From Callorhinus ursinus (lineage: Eukaryota > Chordata > Mammalia > Carnivora > Otariidae), in assembly GCF_003265705.1 (NCBI RefSeq), contig NW_020312858.1, positions 6,398,653 through 6,462,652 of the forward strand: a DNA stretch of 64,000 bases, written 5' to 3'. The position numbers and the translations under genes were made by a program. Under the pieces are notes generated by a model that did not search any database, was not told the DNA's origin, and saw only the letters and a list, made by a program, of their open reading frames with translations. How positions within the stretch are numbered: position 1 is the first letter of the stretch; each line of letters starts with the position of its first letter. Shown one piece after another: positions 1 to 12,462 of the stretch.

Positions 1-108
1 TTCCTTCCTTCCTTCCTTCCTTCCTTCCACCCTCCCTCCCTCCCTCCTTCCCACTCTTCCTCCCTTTCTCCCTTTCTCCTTCCTTCCCTTCCTTCTCTTC
101 ACTGGTGT
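1..108. repeat. (TTCC)n / TCCC-rich simple repeat
   Basis: The window opens inside a CT-rich tetranucleotide tract: perfect TTCC units to about 27, then degenerate TCCC, TTTCTCC and CTTCC units. Its true left end is outside the window. Confidence 0.9.
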
Positions 109-1444
109 CAGAACTGCATTACAGTCTGAAGGTTCTCTCCAATCTACTCCCATTCTCTCTTCCTTTTATCTTTACAGGTATTTCACCCAACCAATCTCTT
201 GTGTGTCTAATTCCATCTTGGTGCCTGCTTCTCAGCAGTCACAAACCGATGCACACTGCTTTGGCTCTCGAGTGGCTGGATGTAAGTGTGATGTTCAGCA
301 TACCTTATCTTATACTCAAAGGAACAAGGAGCTGCCCTTCTCAGTGTTTATATCCAGCGGAGGCATTTTCTGGAGCAAATCTGAAAAAAGGAAGGGGACA
401 AAAATCAGTTGTGGAGAGCAACTGACAGCAAGCAAGGTAGCAGCAAACAGGCATGGAAAGGAAATAATACAGGTTCTCTTCTTTTTAGATAAGCTAAATA
501 TTCACAGGGTTTACATGCTGTGTTTTTAATAGAGGATGAATATGCCGCGAAAACTTTGATGTAATATAATCTTTTGGTTTTCTGGGCTTTGTCTTCAGAA
601 CATATTCCTTATTATTGAATCATTTCTTATTTTGCCTCCTCTACTCTACTATGCACTGTCAAAGCCAGCTATGTACACAGAGTGGAAGGGGCATTAAATG
701 TAGAATAATATTCTCAACTGGCTTTTGCTGTGTGATCTTAAGCAAATGACTTATCTTCTCTGAGTCTGTTTTCTCATGCATGAAAGTAGGATGCTAGTCT
801 GTCTTCACAGTGTTGCTAAGAAGGTGAAGTAAGGCAATAGATAGGGAGGGTCTAGTACAATTCTGGGCACAAGGTAGTGCTCAGTGATATTAAGTATTGC
901 TTATCAACAGGGCAAGTTTCAGAGTATGAGGGGCAGCAGGGAGTGATCTGAGTGTTGTTGCTCTGGTATTCAAGAAGAATGATGGGTCAGGGATGAAAGA
1001 CTCTATATCCCTATGGGTTCGGTGGCCATTGGCCATTGGTCTCTAGGTTCTTTTGCCAAAAGTTAAAATAACTGCGTCTACTTTAAATTCTATTCTTTCT
1101 ACTTATTTTTGGAGAACTATTATGAATATTTTATCACATATTTGGAACCTAATATAAGATGGGCTGAGGTTTTGGAGCTAAAGATAGTCTGTTGAGTTCA
1201 GCCTACTCCATGGAGCACCTTCAGAGGAGGATACCAAGTCACGGACTTGGGGAATGGCTTGCCTAAGGCTTCAGTAGAGCTGAGTATATGTGCTCCCTTG
1301 TCTCCTTGTCTTGGGGCAGCATGGTGCTGCCTCAAATGCACCAGCCTCATTTAGAATTTGACTATTTATTTTGGAATGAATTCAATCTGACAGGTTTGAA
1401 TAGAAACCCTACTTTCTGGGAGCCTGGTGTCCTCCTCTGGGGTA
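109..1444. other. No gene seen; MIR-type relic at about 700-905
   Basis: Short open frames at 105-529 overlap each other and resemble nothing I know. At about 720-900 the order tgtgatcttaagcaaatgactt, ctgagtctgttttctcat and ctgggcacaaggtagtgctcagt matches the plus-strand MIR SINE core and tail. The rest is unassigned. Confidence 0.5.
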
Positions 1445-1456
1445 TTTTGTGATTTT

Positions 1457-1646
1457 TTGGAAAGATTTTATTTATTTGAGAGAGAGAGAGAGCTAGAAAG
1501 CACAAGCAGGGGGAGATGCAAAGGAAGAGGGGCAAGCAGGCTCCCCACTGAACAGGGAGCCCAATGTGGGGCTCAATCCCAGGACCCTGGGATCATGACC
1601 TGAGCCAAAGGCAGATACCCAACCAATTGAGCCACCCAGGTGCCCT
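1457..1646 (-). mobile_element. Carnivore tRNA-derived SINE (Can-SINE)
   Basis: Minus orientation: T-rich end, aaagattttatttatttgag, (GA)n, the body with gggatcatgacctgagcc, then gccacccaggtgccc, which is the complement of the tRNA-like 5' end. Flanked by ttttgtgatttt at 1445-1456 and 1647-1658. Confidence 0.92.
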
Positions 1647-1658
1647 TTTTGTGATTTT

Positions 1659-4520
1659 CTTAACAGCACGAGATGCTACATCCTATTCCATACTCCAAAA
1701 ACTTTGTCTATTTTCTTCTTATGGTCTGTGATGCTTGTGTTTTCTCTTTTCAGCCACGGTAGGGGCCACGCTCTACCCCAGTGTCTGGTACAGATTAGGG
1801 CACTACTTATTCGTTTGCTGAATTTATTGAATTCCTAGATTTTATGATGATGGATGGGTGTCTGAGGAAGTAGTGGGCAGCAGGGGTGAGTTTGGGGGGC
1901 AAAATATAAGCAGTTCACTTCACTTGTTTAGGGAAAGACTTCATTGTTGTAGACGTACTCCTATGAAAGAATTCAGCCAGGAGGAATGAGAGGCAGGAGA
2001 GCGTATCAGTTAAGAACATGGAGCTAACTCACCTGGGTTTAAATTCTAATTCTGCCATGTACTATAGCTGTGTGACCTTGAGTGAGTAATTTAATCTCTC
2101 TGTGTTCTGCCCAGAATGAGGATCCAGAATCAATATTCAGGAAGCCGGGATGTAGGAGGATGTTTATGCACAATTCATATGTAATTATAAGTGCAAATGT
2201 ATACGTAGACTTGCACATGTGTATGTAGACTTGCATACACACACACACACACACATATATATATAGGGCTGTGCATTTATATGCAGGTTGGCACCTAGAG
2301 TTCTCACACAGTGTCACCTAAAGGTTTCTTGGCGAGACTGTGAACATCGATCATTCATTCAGTGAATAAACATGTATTAAGCAATTACGAGTTGGCAGAC
2401 CCCATTAGGAGCTGAAGAGGGAGCCATGAATTAAACACATTTCCTCACTTTAACATAAGCAGTCTATCACCAGTGAATAACTGATACTGTGTTAAGGGCA
2501 CGGACAGAGTCCTCTGGAAGCATGGAGGAAAGTGTGAGCAATTCTCATGGTAGAGTTGGGGGGAGGGCGTGACAGGTGGGTAGGGTAATACTTGAGTGTG
2601 TCATGAGGACAGAAACTGTGTGTGGGGAGAGGACCGGGTGGGGGGATACTTCAGGACGGGAGGAGTGGCGGAACAAGGATGGGGTGATTGAGGATGCAGA
2701 TGGTGGGGGTGATTGGGAACCTCCCTTCATTTATGTACATTATTTTTTTCAAATGGTTGCTAAGTTGTTAGGACATAACTACTTATTAAGTTCTTTGGGC
2801 CTAACTACTTAATAAAGGGAACAGGTTTTTCTTTTGGCCTAGGGTTGTCATGAAAATAAAAGATTACTGAGATACCCAGCATGTCATGAGCTGAGAAAAT
2901 GTGTGAAATTCCATCCTAGACACAAGCATGAAGACATTTCTCAGTTGTTGTTTTCTCCTGTACCAACGGGTTGTTCTCAGCTGTTGTCACACATGTAGTA
3001 TCAAGATTGCGACAATTATCTTTGACCAAGAAAGACAATCACAGACGACTGTAAGTCCATGTACATGTTTATCCCCACAAACCACACGCCCATACACACC
3101 CGTCACACACGTACACAGACGCAGGCAGAGTGATTTGGCCATGATGATAACTTTGGAGGGTAATTAACTTTGAGAAATGAAAATAATTAAAAATCAATTA
3201 AGATATCATTTCTAGGGAAATGGAGGGAATCAGGATCAGGAATTTTCAGGGAGGAATGACTTCCTTGGCAATATGGCTTCCCCTTGAGGCAAATAGGACT
3301 CAAAGCTCTCCTGTTCAGTGGGTGACTTGTATCTCCTGGGTAGGTGACAAGCACAAACAGGAATGCCATGGACCCTGATATCTTCCCAGGGCTCCTCATC
3401 TTTTCCATCTTACTAGCTTCTCTGACAGATCCACAACATTTTTTCAGAATGAGACTCTATCATCCCAGTTCTTTGTTGAGTGATGTCCGTTCTGATGGCT
3501 GCCAGTATAGTCAACTCTCTTCCATCCTACAAAACTGCCCTGCAGCTCTTAAGAACTCTGAGCAATTGTCTGTCTTGCCACTTGTGTTTTCTGCAAAATG
3601 TCTTTAAAGTTGCTGCCACGATTGGTATCAGAGCCAGATCTGGATCCCTCCTTAAGTGACCTTCAGAAATTCCACCCAGGGAAACCATGGTTATGGACAA
3701 CATTCACAAAATCACCTGTTGGAGTATATTTTCCTTTGCTTTTGGAATAATGCACACTCTACCTTGCTCACCTTGTCTACTTACTCTGTATTTATGAACC
3801 TGGGGCTCAACTCTTTAATGAAAGACTTGATAAAAAAAAAAATCTACCTCTTATTCTATAGCATTTCTGGCTCCAATCTAGTTGCTGTTCTGACAACAGT
3901 TTCTCTTTGCTTCTGCCTTCATTTTTTGGAAGTAATTACCTACCTCTCCTTGAAACATCACTGTATTAGCCAGGGTTCTCCAGAGAAAGAGAACCAATGG
4001 GATATATATAAAGAGATTTATTATGAGGAATTGACTCACGTGATTATGGAGGCTGAGATGTCCCACGATCTGTTGTCAGCAAGCTGGAGACCCAGGAAAG
4101 CCAGCAGTGTAATTCAGTCCAAGCTGAAGGCCTAAGAATGTTTCAGCTTGTCCAGGCTGAACTACATTTCCCACAAGTCCCTTCTCTTCTGTGTCCCGCT
4201 AGCATGAGCCACCAGGGAGGCTCTCGTGAGGCCTGGAGGGCAGAAGGGAAGTGGCTGCCATTTTGTAGTGTGCACACATCGCTAGTGATCTGCTGGCTCA
4301 CCTTGTTGGCCGTAAGCAGTGTCTGGGCCTGAATTGCTTTACCTTCCCCTGGATCCTCCTTTAGTTTCTCTGACTCCTAAGCCAGGCATGCAAGGGTAGC
4401 TCCATGATGAAGAGACCCAGCTTCTGCAGGATTCCCTTGTTTTGAAGGTCAGAAATAGGAATGGAAAAGGGTTTCAGTCTGTCCTTATCAGATTCCAGCT
4501 CATGCATGGTTTTTGTTTTT
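1659..4520. other. No gene seen; old repeats and a CA/TA microsatellite
   Basis: About 1995-2110 is MIR-like on the plus strand (tgtgtgaccttgagtgagtaatttaatctctctg). About 2236-2266 is (CA)n then (TA)n. About 3960-4135 is a common mammalian repeat starting gtattagccagggttctccagagaa, whose family I cannot name safely. The open frames in this stretch are short and overlap between strands. Nothing else is recognised. Confidence 0.5.
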
Positions 4521-5356
4521 TTTTTAACAGATCTACTGAGATATAATTCATATACCATACATTTCACACATTTGAACGTACAATTCATTGTTTTTTCTAG
4601 TATATTCACAGAGGTGCACAGCCTTCACTACAATTAATTGTAGAATATTCATCATCCCAAAAAGAAACTCCATACCCAAGACAGTCACTCCCTATTCCCA
4701 TACTCCTGCCCCTCACCTCTAGCCCTACTTTCTGTTTCTATCGATTTGCTTATTCTGGACATTTCATATATATGGAAACATACAATATGTGTCCTGCTTC
4801 TTTCCCTTTAGCAGATGTTTTCAAGGTTCACCCATGTTGTAGCAAGCGTTAGTGCTTCATTCTTTTTTTTTTCTTTCTGGTGAATAATATTCTGGTGTAT
4901 GGATGTACCACCTTTTGTTTGTTTTTTCTTTTACATTGGTACCACCTTTTGGCTACCATGAACAATACTGCTATGAACATCTGTGTACAAGTTTTTTGTG
5001 GACATATGTTTTCATTTCTTTTTGGTATATACACTTAAGAGTGGAATCACTGGGTCATATGGTAACTCATTTGGAGGAACTGCCAAAGGATCCACTTTAC
5101 ATTCCCAGCAGCAATTCACGAGGATTCTAATTTCTTTACATCTTTGCCAGCGTTTATTATTATCTGTCTCTTTGATTGTAGCTGCCATGGTGTTTGTGAA
5201 GGGATATCTCACTGTGGTCTTGATTTGCATCCCCTAATGGCTACTGCTGTTGAGCATCATTTCATGTACTTATTGACTATATATCTTATTTGGAGAAATG
5301 GGTATGCAGATACTTTACCCATTTTTAAATTGGCTTAGTTATCTTTGTATTATTGA
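4521..5356 (-). mobile_element. Old L1 3' end fragment
   Basis: Minus-orientation L1: 3'UTR (tctactgagatataattcata) followed by diverged ORF2 C-terminal sequence, with landmarks ttattctggacatttcatatatatggaa, gaataatattctggtgtatgg and gaggaactgccaaaggat. Many stops and substitutions indicate an ancient L1MA/L1MB-like copy; the subfamily is a guess. Confidence 0.85.
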
Positions 5357-5692
5357 GTTATGAAAGTTCCAGCCTGCTCTTGACCTTCTCTTCCTAACTG
5401 CCTGCCCTGTGGATTTTAAGCACCAGCATCAGTTGCAAATACAACAGCCTTACGGAGACTATTTAACTGGCTTCCACAATTGCGTGAGAATTTCCTTGTA
5501 GTGAATCCATATATATTCTACTGGCTCTGCTGTTCTGATTGAACCCTTGTTGATGGATGGTCTCAGCCCCATGTTCTAATCTCACCTTCCTATACTATTT
5601 ATACACAGCTATGCTCCAGCCAAACTATACCTCCAGAAGAATCTTCTTTTCTCATGTTATACCTCATGCCTGTTTTTTCTCTAGCACATTTT

Positions 5693-5889
5693 TTTTTTAA
5701 AGATTTTTATTTATTTGACAGAGAGAGACACAGCGAGAGAGGGAACACAAGCAGGGGGAGTGGAAGAGGGAGAAGCAGGCTTCTCGCCGAGCAGGGAACC
5801 CAATGCGGGGCTCGATCCCAGGACCCTGGGACCATGACCTGAGCCGAAGGCAGACGCTTAATGACTGAGCCACCCAGGCGCCCCACTCT
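5693..5889 (-). mobile_element. Carnivore SINE, minus orientation
   Basis: Poly-T then aaagatttttatttatttgacagagagagacacagcgagagagggaacacaag, ending gccacccaggcgcccc. Flanked by perfect 14-bp duplications ctctagcacatttt at 5679-5692 and 5890-5903. This is the arctoid-type variant with an aacacaagcaggggg block. Confidence 0.95.
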
Positions 5890-6296
5890 CTCTAGCACAT
5901 TTTGCCTAACTTATTTTTTTAACTTAAAATTTTATCTGTTCTTTGAAACTATCCTCTGTCATCGGTAGAAACTTTCCTAATCTTATCATCGTCCTCCTTT
6001 GTACTTTATAATATTGCTTATCTCCTTGAAAATCAGTTTCCTTTTCTGTATCTCATGGGATGGTTGAAAGGAATAATAAAGAGTACACATAGAACATATC
6101 CTCATAGAGTACCGGGCACATGGCAGGTGATGAGTGGTGGCTAATTCTCTTCATTTTCTACCTCTAGAACATGTCAAGAGCTTGGTAAATTGTGCTCTAC
6201 GTTTTCCAATTTTGTAGATCTGGAAATGAAGCCAGGAGACGGAGATGATTCATGTTACTCTGCATTTCCCTCTTTTTCTGTGGCTTAAGGATCCTT

Positions 6297-6704
6297 CTTT
6301 TTTTTTTTTAAATTTTTTGAATTTTATTACGTTGTTAGTCACCATACAATACATCATTAGTTTTTGATGTAGTGATCCACGATCCATTGTTTTCGTATAA
6401 CACCCAATGCTCCATGCAGTACGTGCCCTCCTCAATACCCATCACTGGGCTAACCCCTCCCCCCTCCCCTCTAAAACCCTGTTTGTTTCTCAGAGTCCAC
6501 AGTCTCTCATGGTTCATCTCTCCCTCCAATTCCCCCCCTTCATTTTTCCCTTCCTTCTCCTAGTGTCCTCCACGCTATTCCTTATGTTCCACAAATACGT
6601 GAAACCATATGATAATTGACTTTCTCTGCTTGACTTATTTCACTTAGCATCATCTCCTCCAGTCCCATCCATGTTGATGTAGAAGTTGGGTATTCATCCT
6701 TTCT
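6297..6704 (-). mobile_element. 5'-truncated young L1 3' end
   Basis: Same 3' end as the full-length copy (tagtcaccatacaatacatcattag, then the C-rich patch at 6454-6475), continuing to tattcatcctttct, where it is truncated. Flanks ttaaggatcctt (6285-6296) and ttagggatcttt (6704-6715) agree at 10 of 12 bases, a likely aged duplication. Confidence 0.85.
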
Positions 6705-6715
6705 TAGGGATCTTT

Positions 6716-7363
6716 TTGGGACACTTTGCTCTGTGTGCTCTGGGTTTCAGTGCTGGACACACCTTTTTGTAAAAGCGTGTATTTGTGAGATGATGGTAGT
6801 GATGACTTCCAGCCATAAAATGTTTCCTTTTATCTCATCAAATAATTTGAGGGGGCCGCGGATTCAATAAATTCAATGGATCTAATTAATAGCATTGAAT
6901 CCCATTTATAGAAATGTCTCATGTTGGCATCATGCTTCAGAGTTTCCAGAGTGCTTTTCCCTTCGGATCCTCCCAGCATCCCTTGCTGTGAAATAGGCAG
7001 GGCGGTTGAGGACATCCTACTGGTGATGACACTGAGGCCCAGGTGGCTTAAGCGATACATCTGAAGGTCACAGTGATTAATTAGAACCCACAGATCCTGA
7101 CACCCAGGCTTGTGTCCCTCTCTTTGCACTCGTCAACAAGCAAAGTGAAAGGGAAGCTTGAGCTTGTTCCAATGCAAAACCCAGGGGATCAGCATCAGTT
7201 GGTTAATCCTCAATCTGTCCCGCTTGATCTCCTAGGTGGTGGTGGCTGCTTTGCTTTATCCTCCCCCATATATCTTCCTAGCTCTGCTGAGGCGATTACC
7301 CTCCAGCATCCAAGATGCTGATCGCACAGGTCCAAGAGGAGGAACAGACCATGTTGGCTCTTT
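6716..7363. other. No feature recognised
   Basis: Mixed-composition unique-looking sequence with one 99-codon open frame (7129-6830, minus) and one 69-codon frame (7112-7321, plus). Neither resembles a known protein, and I see no splice-site or conservation evidence for an exon. Confidence 0.4.
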
Positions 7364-8033
7364 GTTTTATTTATCTATTCCTACACGATAAAACATCTTA
7401 AAACTTAGTGACTTAAAACAAGAACAATTTATTTTTCCTTATAATTCTGTGTGTGGGCTGGGAAGTTCCTCTGCTGGCTTCAGCCGGGCTCACACAAGTG
7501 GCTGCCTTCAGCTGGGGGCTCAGTGGGGCTGGGGTCTACAAGATGGCCTCATTCTTAAGTCTGGCGGTTGGTGCTGACTATTGTCCGGTATGAACTGGTT
7601 TACCTGCATGTGGACTTTCACCTTTAGTAGGCCAGACTGGTGGTCTACATGGTGGTCCCAAGAGCATAAAGACAGAAAATGTAAGGTCTATTGAGGCTTG
7701 GGCCAGGCTCATGCACGGTATCACTTCCGCTGACATTCTTTTTTTTTAATTTATTTTATTATGTTATGTTAGTCACCATACAGTACATCATTAGTTTTTG
7801 GTGTAGTGTTCCACGATTCATTGTTTTTGTATAACACCCAGTGCTCCATGCAGTTTGTGCCCTCCTTAATACCCATTACCGGGCATTCTATTGGTCAAAG
7901 CTATCTCAAAGCCAGCCTGACTCAGGGGTAGGGAAAATAAACTCCACCTCTTGATGGGAGGAAATTCACATTCATGTAGCGAAAGAGCAGGGGCTATCTT
8001 TGGAAACAATGGTGCATGGAGTCATTGTGCATT
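7364..8033. repeat. Old interspersed repeat, family unresolved, interrupted by an L1
   Basis: Contains ttaaaacttagtgacttaaaacaa, ttataattctgtg, and later cattctattggtcaaagc and aaactccacctcttgatgggagg, which I recognise as parts of a common mammalian repeat but cannot name. A young L1 3' end (7740-7883) splits it. Confidence 0.55.
7740..7883 (-). mobile_element. Short 5'-truncated young L1 3' end, nested in an older repeat
   Basis: About 144 bp: poly-T, ttatgttagtcaccatacagtacatcattag, then cagtttgtgccctccttaatacccatta, where it is cut. The short direct repeat cattct flanks it at 7734-7739 and 7884-7889. Confidence 0.85.
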
Positions 8034-9262
8034 AGATGAGTTATAGGGAGCGGGCTTGCCTTTCTCACTCTTCCATGCAGCAGGAGCTTCCATTATGGCC
8101 CAACTGTCCCCTGTTGAGAACATGTGTTCTCACCATCACAGCCTTCTCCCTCCCTGCCTCATATGTGACAGCCAGAGAGGGTCGCTGCCTCTGTCCACCC
8201 TGGACTAACTCAGCACTGGGCACTGGGAACTGATGCACACTCTCCTGGGAATTCCCTAGTGTTTTGGTCACCTTTTGTTTTATCCCAGTGATGTGGTTAA
8301 GTGTGAAACCATTCAGAACTAATCATCTCTAAAAAAAGTATTCTCCGCCTGACCCAGCACCAGTTAATGTGATTCTGCTTTGTGGTTTAAGGCCACGAAA
8401 TGGGTTTTCCACCTACTGTTACGATCCTGGGTACTTCTGTTCTCTAGGGAACCCAAAGGAAGGGATGTTTTGATTGGTTAAGTATCCAGATACTTTAAGG
8501 TTCCCTTGCCATAATAACATAAAGAGCTCCCCTATTTCACCAATATTTCTAACATCCTACTTTGGTTTTTAAATTAGTCATTTCTTATCTTTAAGTGAAT
8601 GTAACTACCTTTACAACTATCTCTATAACTGAATTCTCTTGCTTTCAAATCGCCAAGACTTCTTTTGATGAAAGGTACTTGGTCTTGCCCATCAAAGGTA
8701 TATCATCCATTTGAAACCTAATCTCTCTGTCTTTAGGTCAATGACTCAGTCATTCTCTTCTGCCCTTGCAGTCAGGGTTTTATTAGCCACCTCCCTCCCC
8801 CTCTCCCCCCAGCTGATTGCCTCCCTGCTAAGATAGTATATGGACATAGTGGAGAATCTGTGCTTCCTTGTGGCATTGGGAGAAAGACATTTGGCATCCT
8901 CATCTGGATGTTTCAACTCCTGCCCACTGGGGTTTACCCCTCCTCCAAGGTGTGGGGAGGGAGGTGTTAGTCTTTCATCTTGTGCTGTTCCGTTTCTTGT
9001 GCCCTCCTCCAGCACAGGGATGGCTTAAGCCTTCCTGTGTGGACACAGTTCCCATCACCATTTTTATGCCTGTGTTTGCCCAAGATTTACCACATGGTCA
9101 TTCCTTCCAAGCTTTACTTCCTGATATGTAAACATCTAGTTTGGGGAAGTCTAAGAAAATCCTTTTCTCTTTTTGGAAATCTACCTCTCAAGACTACCTG
9201 CTGTGGACTTTGAAGTCTAGATTGAAACTCAGAGCTAAGCACTGAAAACTGTCCTCCCTTTC
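8034..9262. other. No gene seen
   Basis: Unique-looking sequence. The 89-codon frame at 9015-8746 (minus) overlaps plus-strand frames at 8840-9213. No recognisable domain. Confidence 0.4.
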
Positions 9263-10220
9263 TTTTCTTTTTTTCAACAATTCTGGACATTACTCAGTGC
9301 TCATCATGGTAAGTGTCCTCTTTAATTGCTATCACCTATTTTACCCAGCCCCTCACCCAACCCCCCTCTGCTAATCATCAGTTTGTTGTCAATAGTTAAG
9401 AGTCTGTTTCTTGATTTGTCTCCCTCTCTCTCTTTTTTCCCCTTTGCTGATTTGTTTTGTTTCTTAAATTCCACATATGAGTGAAATCATACAGTATCTG
9501 TCTTTCTCTGACTTAGTTCACTTAGCATTATACTCTCTAGCTCCATCCATGGTGTTGCAAATGGCAAGATTTCATTATTTATATCGCTGAATAATATTCC
9601 ATTGTACATATATGTATCTGCACCACATCGTCTCAGTTCGTTCATTTATTGTTAGCCATTTGGACTGCTTCCATAATTTGGTTATTGTCAATAATGCTTT
9701 AATAAAGAGGGGTGCATATATCCTTTCAAATTAGTGTTTTTATATTCTTTGGGTAAATACCCAGTAGTGTGATTACTGGATTACAGGGTAGTTCTATTTT
9801 TAATTTTTTGAGGAACCTCCATACCATTTTCCACAGTGTCTGCACCAGTTTGCATTCCCACCAACAGTGCATGAGGGTTCCCCTTTCTCCACATCCTCTC
9901 CAACATCTGTTGTTCCTTGCGGTTTTGACTTTAGCCATTCTGACAGGTGTGAAATGGTATCTCTTTTTAATTTTGATTTGCATTTCCCTGATAACAAGTG
10001 ATGTTGAGCATCTTTTCATGTGTCGGCCATCTTTATGTCTTCTTTGGAGAAGCGTCTGTTCATGTCTTTTGCCCATTTTTATAATTGGATTATTTGTCTT
10101 TTAGGTGTTGAATTGTATAAGTTCTTTATATATTTTGGATACTAACCCTTTATCGAATATGTCATTTGCAAGTATCTTCTCCTGTTCAGTAAGGTTGTCT
10201 TTTAGTTTTATTGACCGTTC
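9263..10220 (-). mobile_element. Old L1 3' portion (ORF2 C-terminus and 3'UTR)
   Basis: Minus-orientation L1. Translation shows [16 protein letters not shown], the zinc-knuckle-like [18 protein letters not shown] and LLGIYPKN, homologous to the full-length copy's C-terminus but diverged and with frame breaks. Truncated near 10215-10225, where homology to the L1 ends. Confidence 0.88.
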
Positions 10221-10428
10221 TGCCTTCCCTTTCTTGGGAGTAAACCGGCCATATGGATGAAGGACTGCAGAGAAGCAAAATCCCCAAATCAGTCGGTATC
10301 TCCCCACTTTTCATAACTGTTGGGAATTATCCCATTTGAGTAGCATCTCCCTTTTTTCTAAGTCATCACACATTTACTCTGACAGAGCCATTTTTCCCAT
10401 TCTTTTTGTGTACTTTGTTAGTGACACC

Positions 10429-10649
10429 TTTAATTAATTAACTGATTGATTATTTTAAAGATTTATTTATTCGAGAGAGAGAGAGATGGCACACAACCAT
10501 GAGGGCCAGAGGGAGAATGAGAGAGTCTCAAGCAGATTCTGCACGGAGGACAGAGCCTGAAGCAGGGCTTGATCTCACAACCCTGAGATCAAGACCTGAG
10601 CCGAAACCAACAGTCAGACACTTAACGGACTGCACCACCCAGGTGCCCC
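10429..10649 (-). mobile_element. Older carnivore SINE, minus orientation
   Basis: aaagatttatttattcgagagagagag, a diverged body, and caccacccaggtgcccc. Flanks agtgacacc/agtgacact at 10420-10428 and 10650-10658. The body is more diverged than other copies. Confidence 0.88.
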
Positions 10650-10949
10650 AGTGACACTTCCATTTAGTTGAAATCATTATTTTACATGTGTGCATCCTCA
10701 TGGAATCTCAACACTGATAGGAGAAGCATGCTCACCACTGCATCAAACACACGGAAGTCATTCAATGTTCAAAGAAACCACTGTGTGCTGCTCAAAACTA
10801 TAGAGCAGTTATGTTTTCTAGTGTTCAGTGCATAACAGATGCCCCACACTTAAATGGTACTATTCTGTTAGCATTTATTGAGAAATGTATGCACAATGTA
10901 CAAGTCCTGATTGCAATTAGTGCAATGCAACAGGGTTAGCTTGTTGGTA

Positions 10950-10961
10950 GGAACATGGACT
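10950..10961. repeat. L1 target-site duplication, 3' side
   Basis: ggaacatggact directly follows the A-rich L1 tail (read on the minus strand). It matches 18036-18047 exactly. If the poly-A side is included, the duplication is 15 bp with one mismatch. Confidence 0.9.
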
Positions 10962-11419
10962 ATTTTTTAAAAATTTTTTATTGTTATGTTAATCACCATA
11001 CATTACATCATTAGTTCTTGATGTAGTGTTCCATGATTCATCGTTTGTGCATAACACCCAGTAGTCCACGCAGAACATGCCCTCCTTAATACCCATCACC
11101 TGGCTAACCCATCCCCCCACCCCCCTCCCCTCTAGAACCCTCAGTTTGTTTTTCAGAGTCCATCGTCTCTCATGGTTCCTCTCCCCCTCCGATTACTCCC
11201 CTTCATTCTTCCCCTCCTGCTATCTTCTTCTTTTTCTTTTTCCCTAACATATCTTGCATTATTTGTTTCAGAAGTACAGATCTGTGATTCAACACTTGCA
11301 CAATTCACAGCGCTCACCATAGCACATACCCTCCCCAATGTCTATCACCCAGCCACCTTATCCCTCCCACCCCCCACCACTCAGCAACACTCAGTTTGTT
11401 TCCTGAGATTAAGAATTCC

Positions 11420-12462
11420 TCATATCAGTGAGGTCATAAGATACATGTCTTTCTCTGATTGACTTATTTCACTCAGCATAACACCCTCCAGTTCCATCCA
11501 CATCGTTGCAAATGGCAAGATCGCATTCCTTTTGATGGCTGCATAATATTCCGTTGTGTATATATACCACTTCTTCTTTATCCATTCATCTGTCGATGGA
11601 CATCTTGGCTCTTTCCACAGTTTGGCTATTGTGGACATTGCTGCTATAAATATTGGGGTGCACGTACCCCTTCGGATCCCTACATTTGTATCTTTGGGGT
11701 AAATACCCAGTAGTGCAATTGCTGGATCGTAGGGTAGCTCTATTTTCAACTGTTTGAGGAACCTCCATACTGTTTTCCAGAGTGGCTGCACCAGCTGGCA
11801 TTCCCACCAACAGTGTAGGAGGGTTCGCCTTTCTCCACATCCCTGCCAGCATCTGTCGTTTCCTGACTTGCTAATTTTAGCCACTCTGACTGGTGTGAGG
11901 TGGTATCTCATGGAGGTTTTGATTTGGATTTCCCTGATGCTGAGCGATGTGGAGCACATTTTCATGTGTCTGTTGGCCATTTGGATGTCTTCTTTGGAAA
12001 AATGTCTGTTCATGTCTTCTGCCCATTTCTTGATTGGATTATTTGTTCTTTGGGTGTTGAGTTTGATAAGTTCTTTATAGATTTTGGATACTAGCCCTTT
12101 ATCTGATAGGTCCTTTGCAAATATTTTCTCCCATCCTGTCGGTTGTCTTTTGGTTTTGTGGACTGTTTCTTTTGCTGTGCAAAAGCTTTTTATCTTGATG
12201 AAATCCCAATAGTTCATTTTTGCCCTTGCTTCCCTTGCTTTTGGCGATGTTTCTAGGAAGAAGTTGCTGCGGCTGAGGACGATGAGGTTGCTGCCTGTGT
12301 TCTCCTTTAGGAATTTGATGGATTCCTGTCTCACGTTTAGGTCTTTCAACCATGTGGAGTCGATTTTTGTGTGTGGTGTAAGAAAATGGTCCAGTTTCAT
12401 TCTTCTGCATGTGGCTGTCCAATTTTCCCAACACCATTTGTTGAAGAGACTATCTTTTTTTC
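11420..12462 (-). pseudogene. L1 ORF2 fragment: C-terminal segment with cysteine-rich motif, shifted frame
   Basis: Resumes with [13 protein letters not shown] right after the A-run and stays open to the natural stop. It includes [17 protein letters not shown], the CX3CX7HX4C motif and [14 protein letters not shown], a block found in other L1 fragments here (compare 33233-33415). The frame differs by one base from the RT segment. Confidence 0.9.

Noticed and set aside
1454..1646. tRNA-like sequences in the SINEs as real tRNA genes
   Set aside because: The heads are diverged SINE promoters joined to SINE bodies and A-rich tails with target duplications, not stand-alone tRNA genes.
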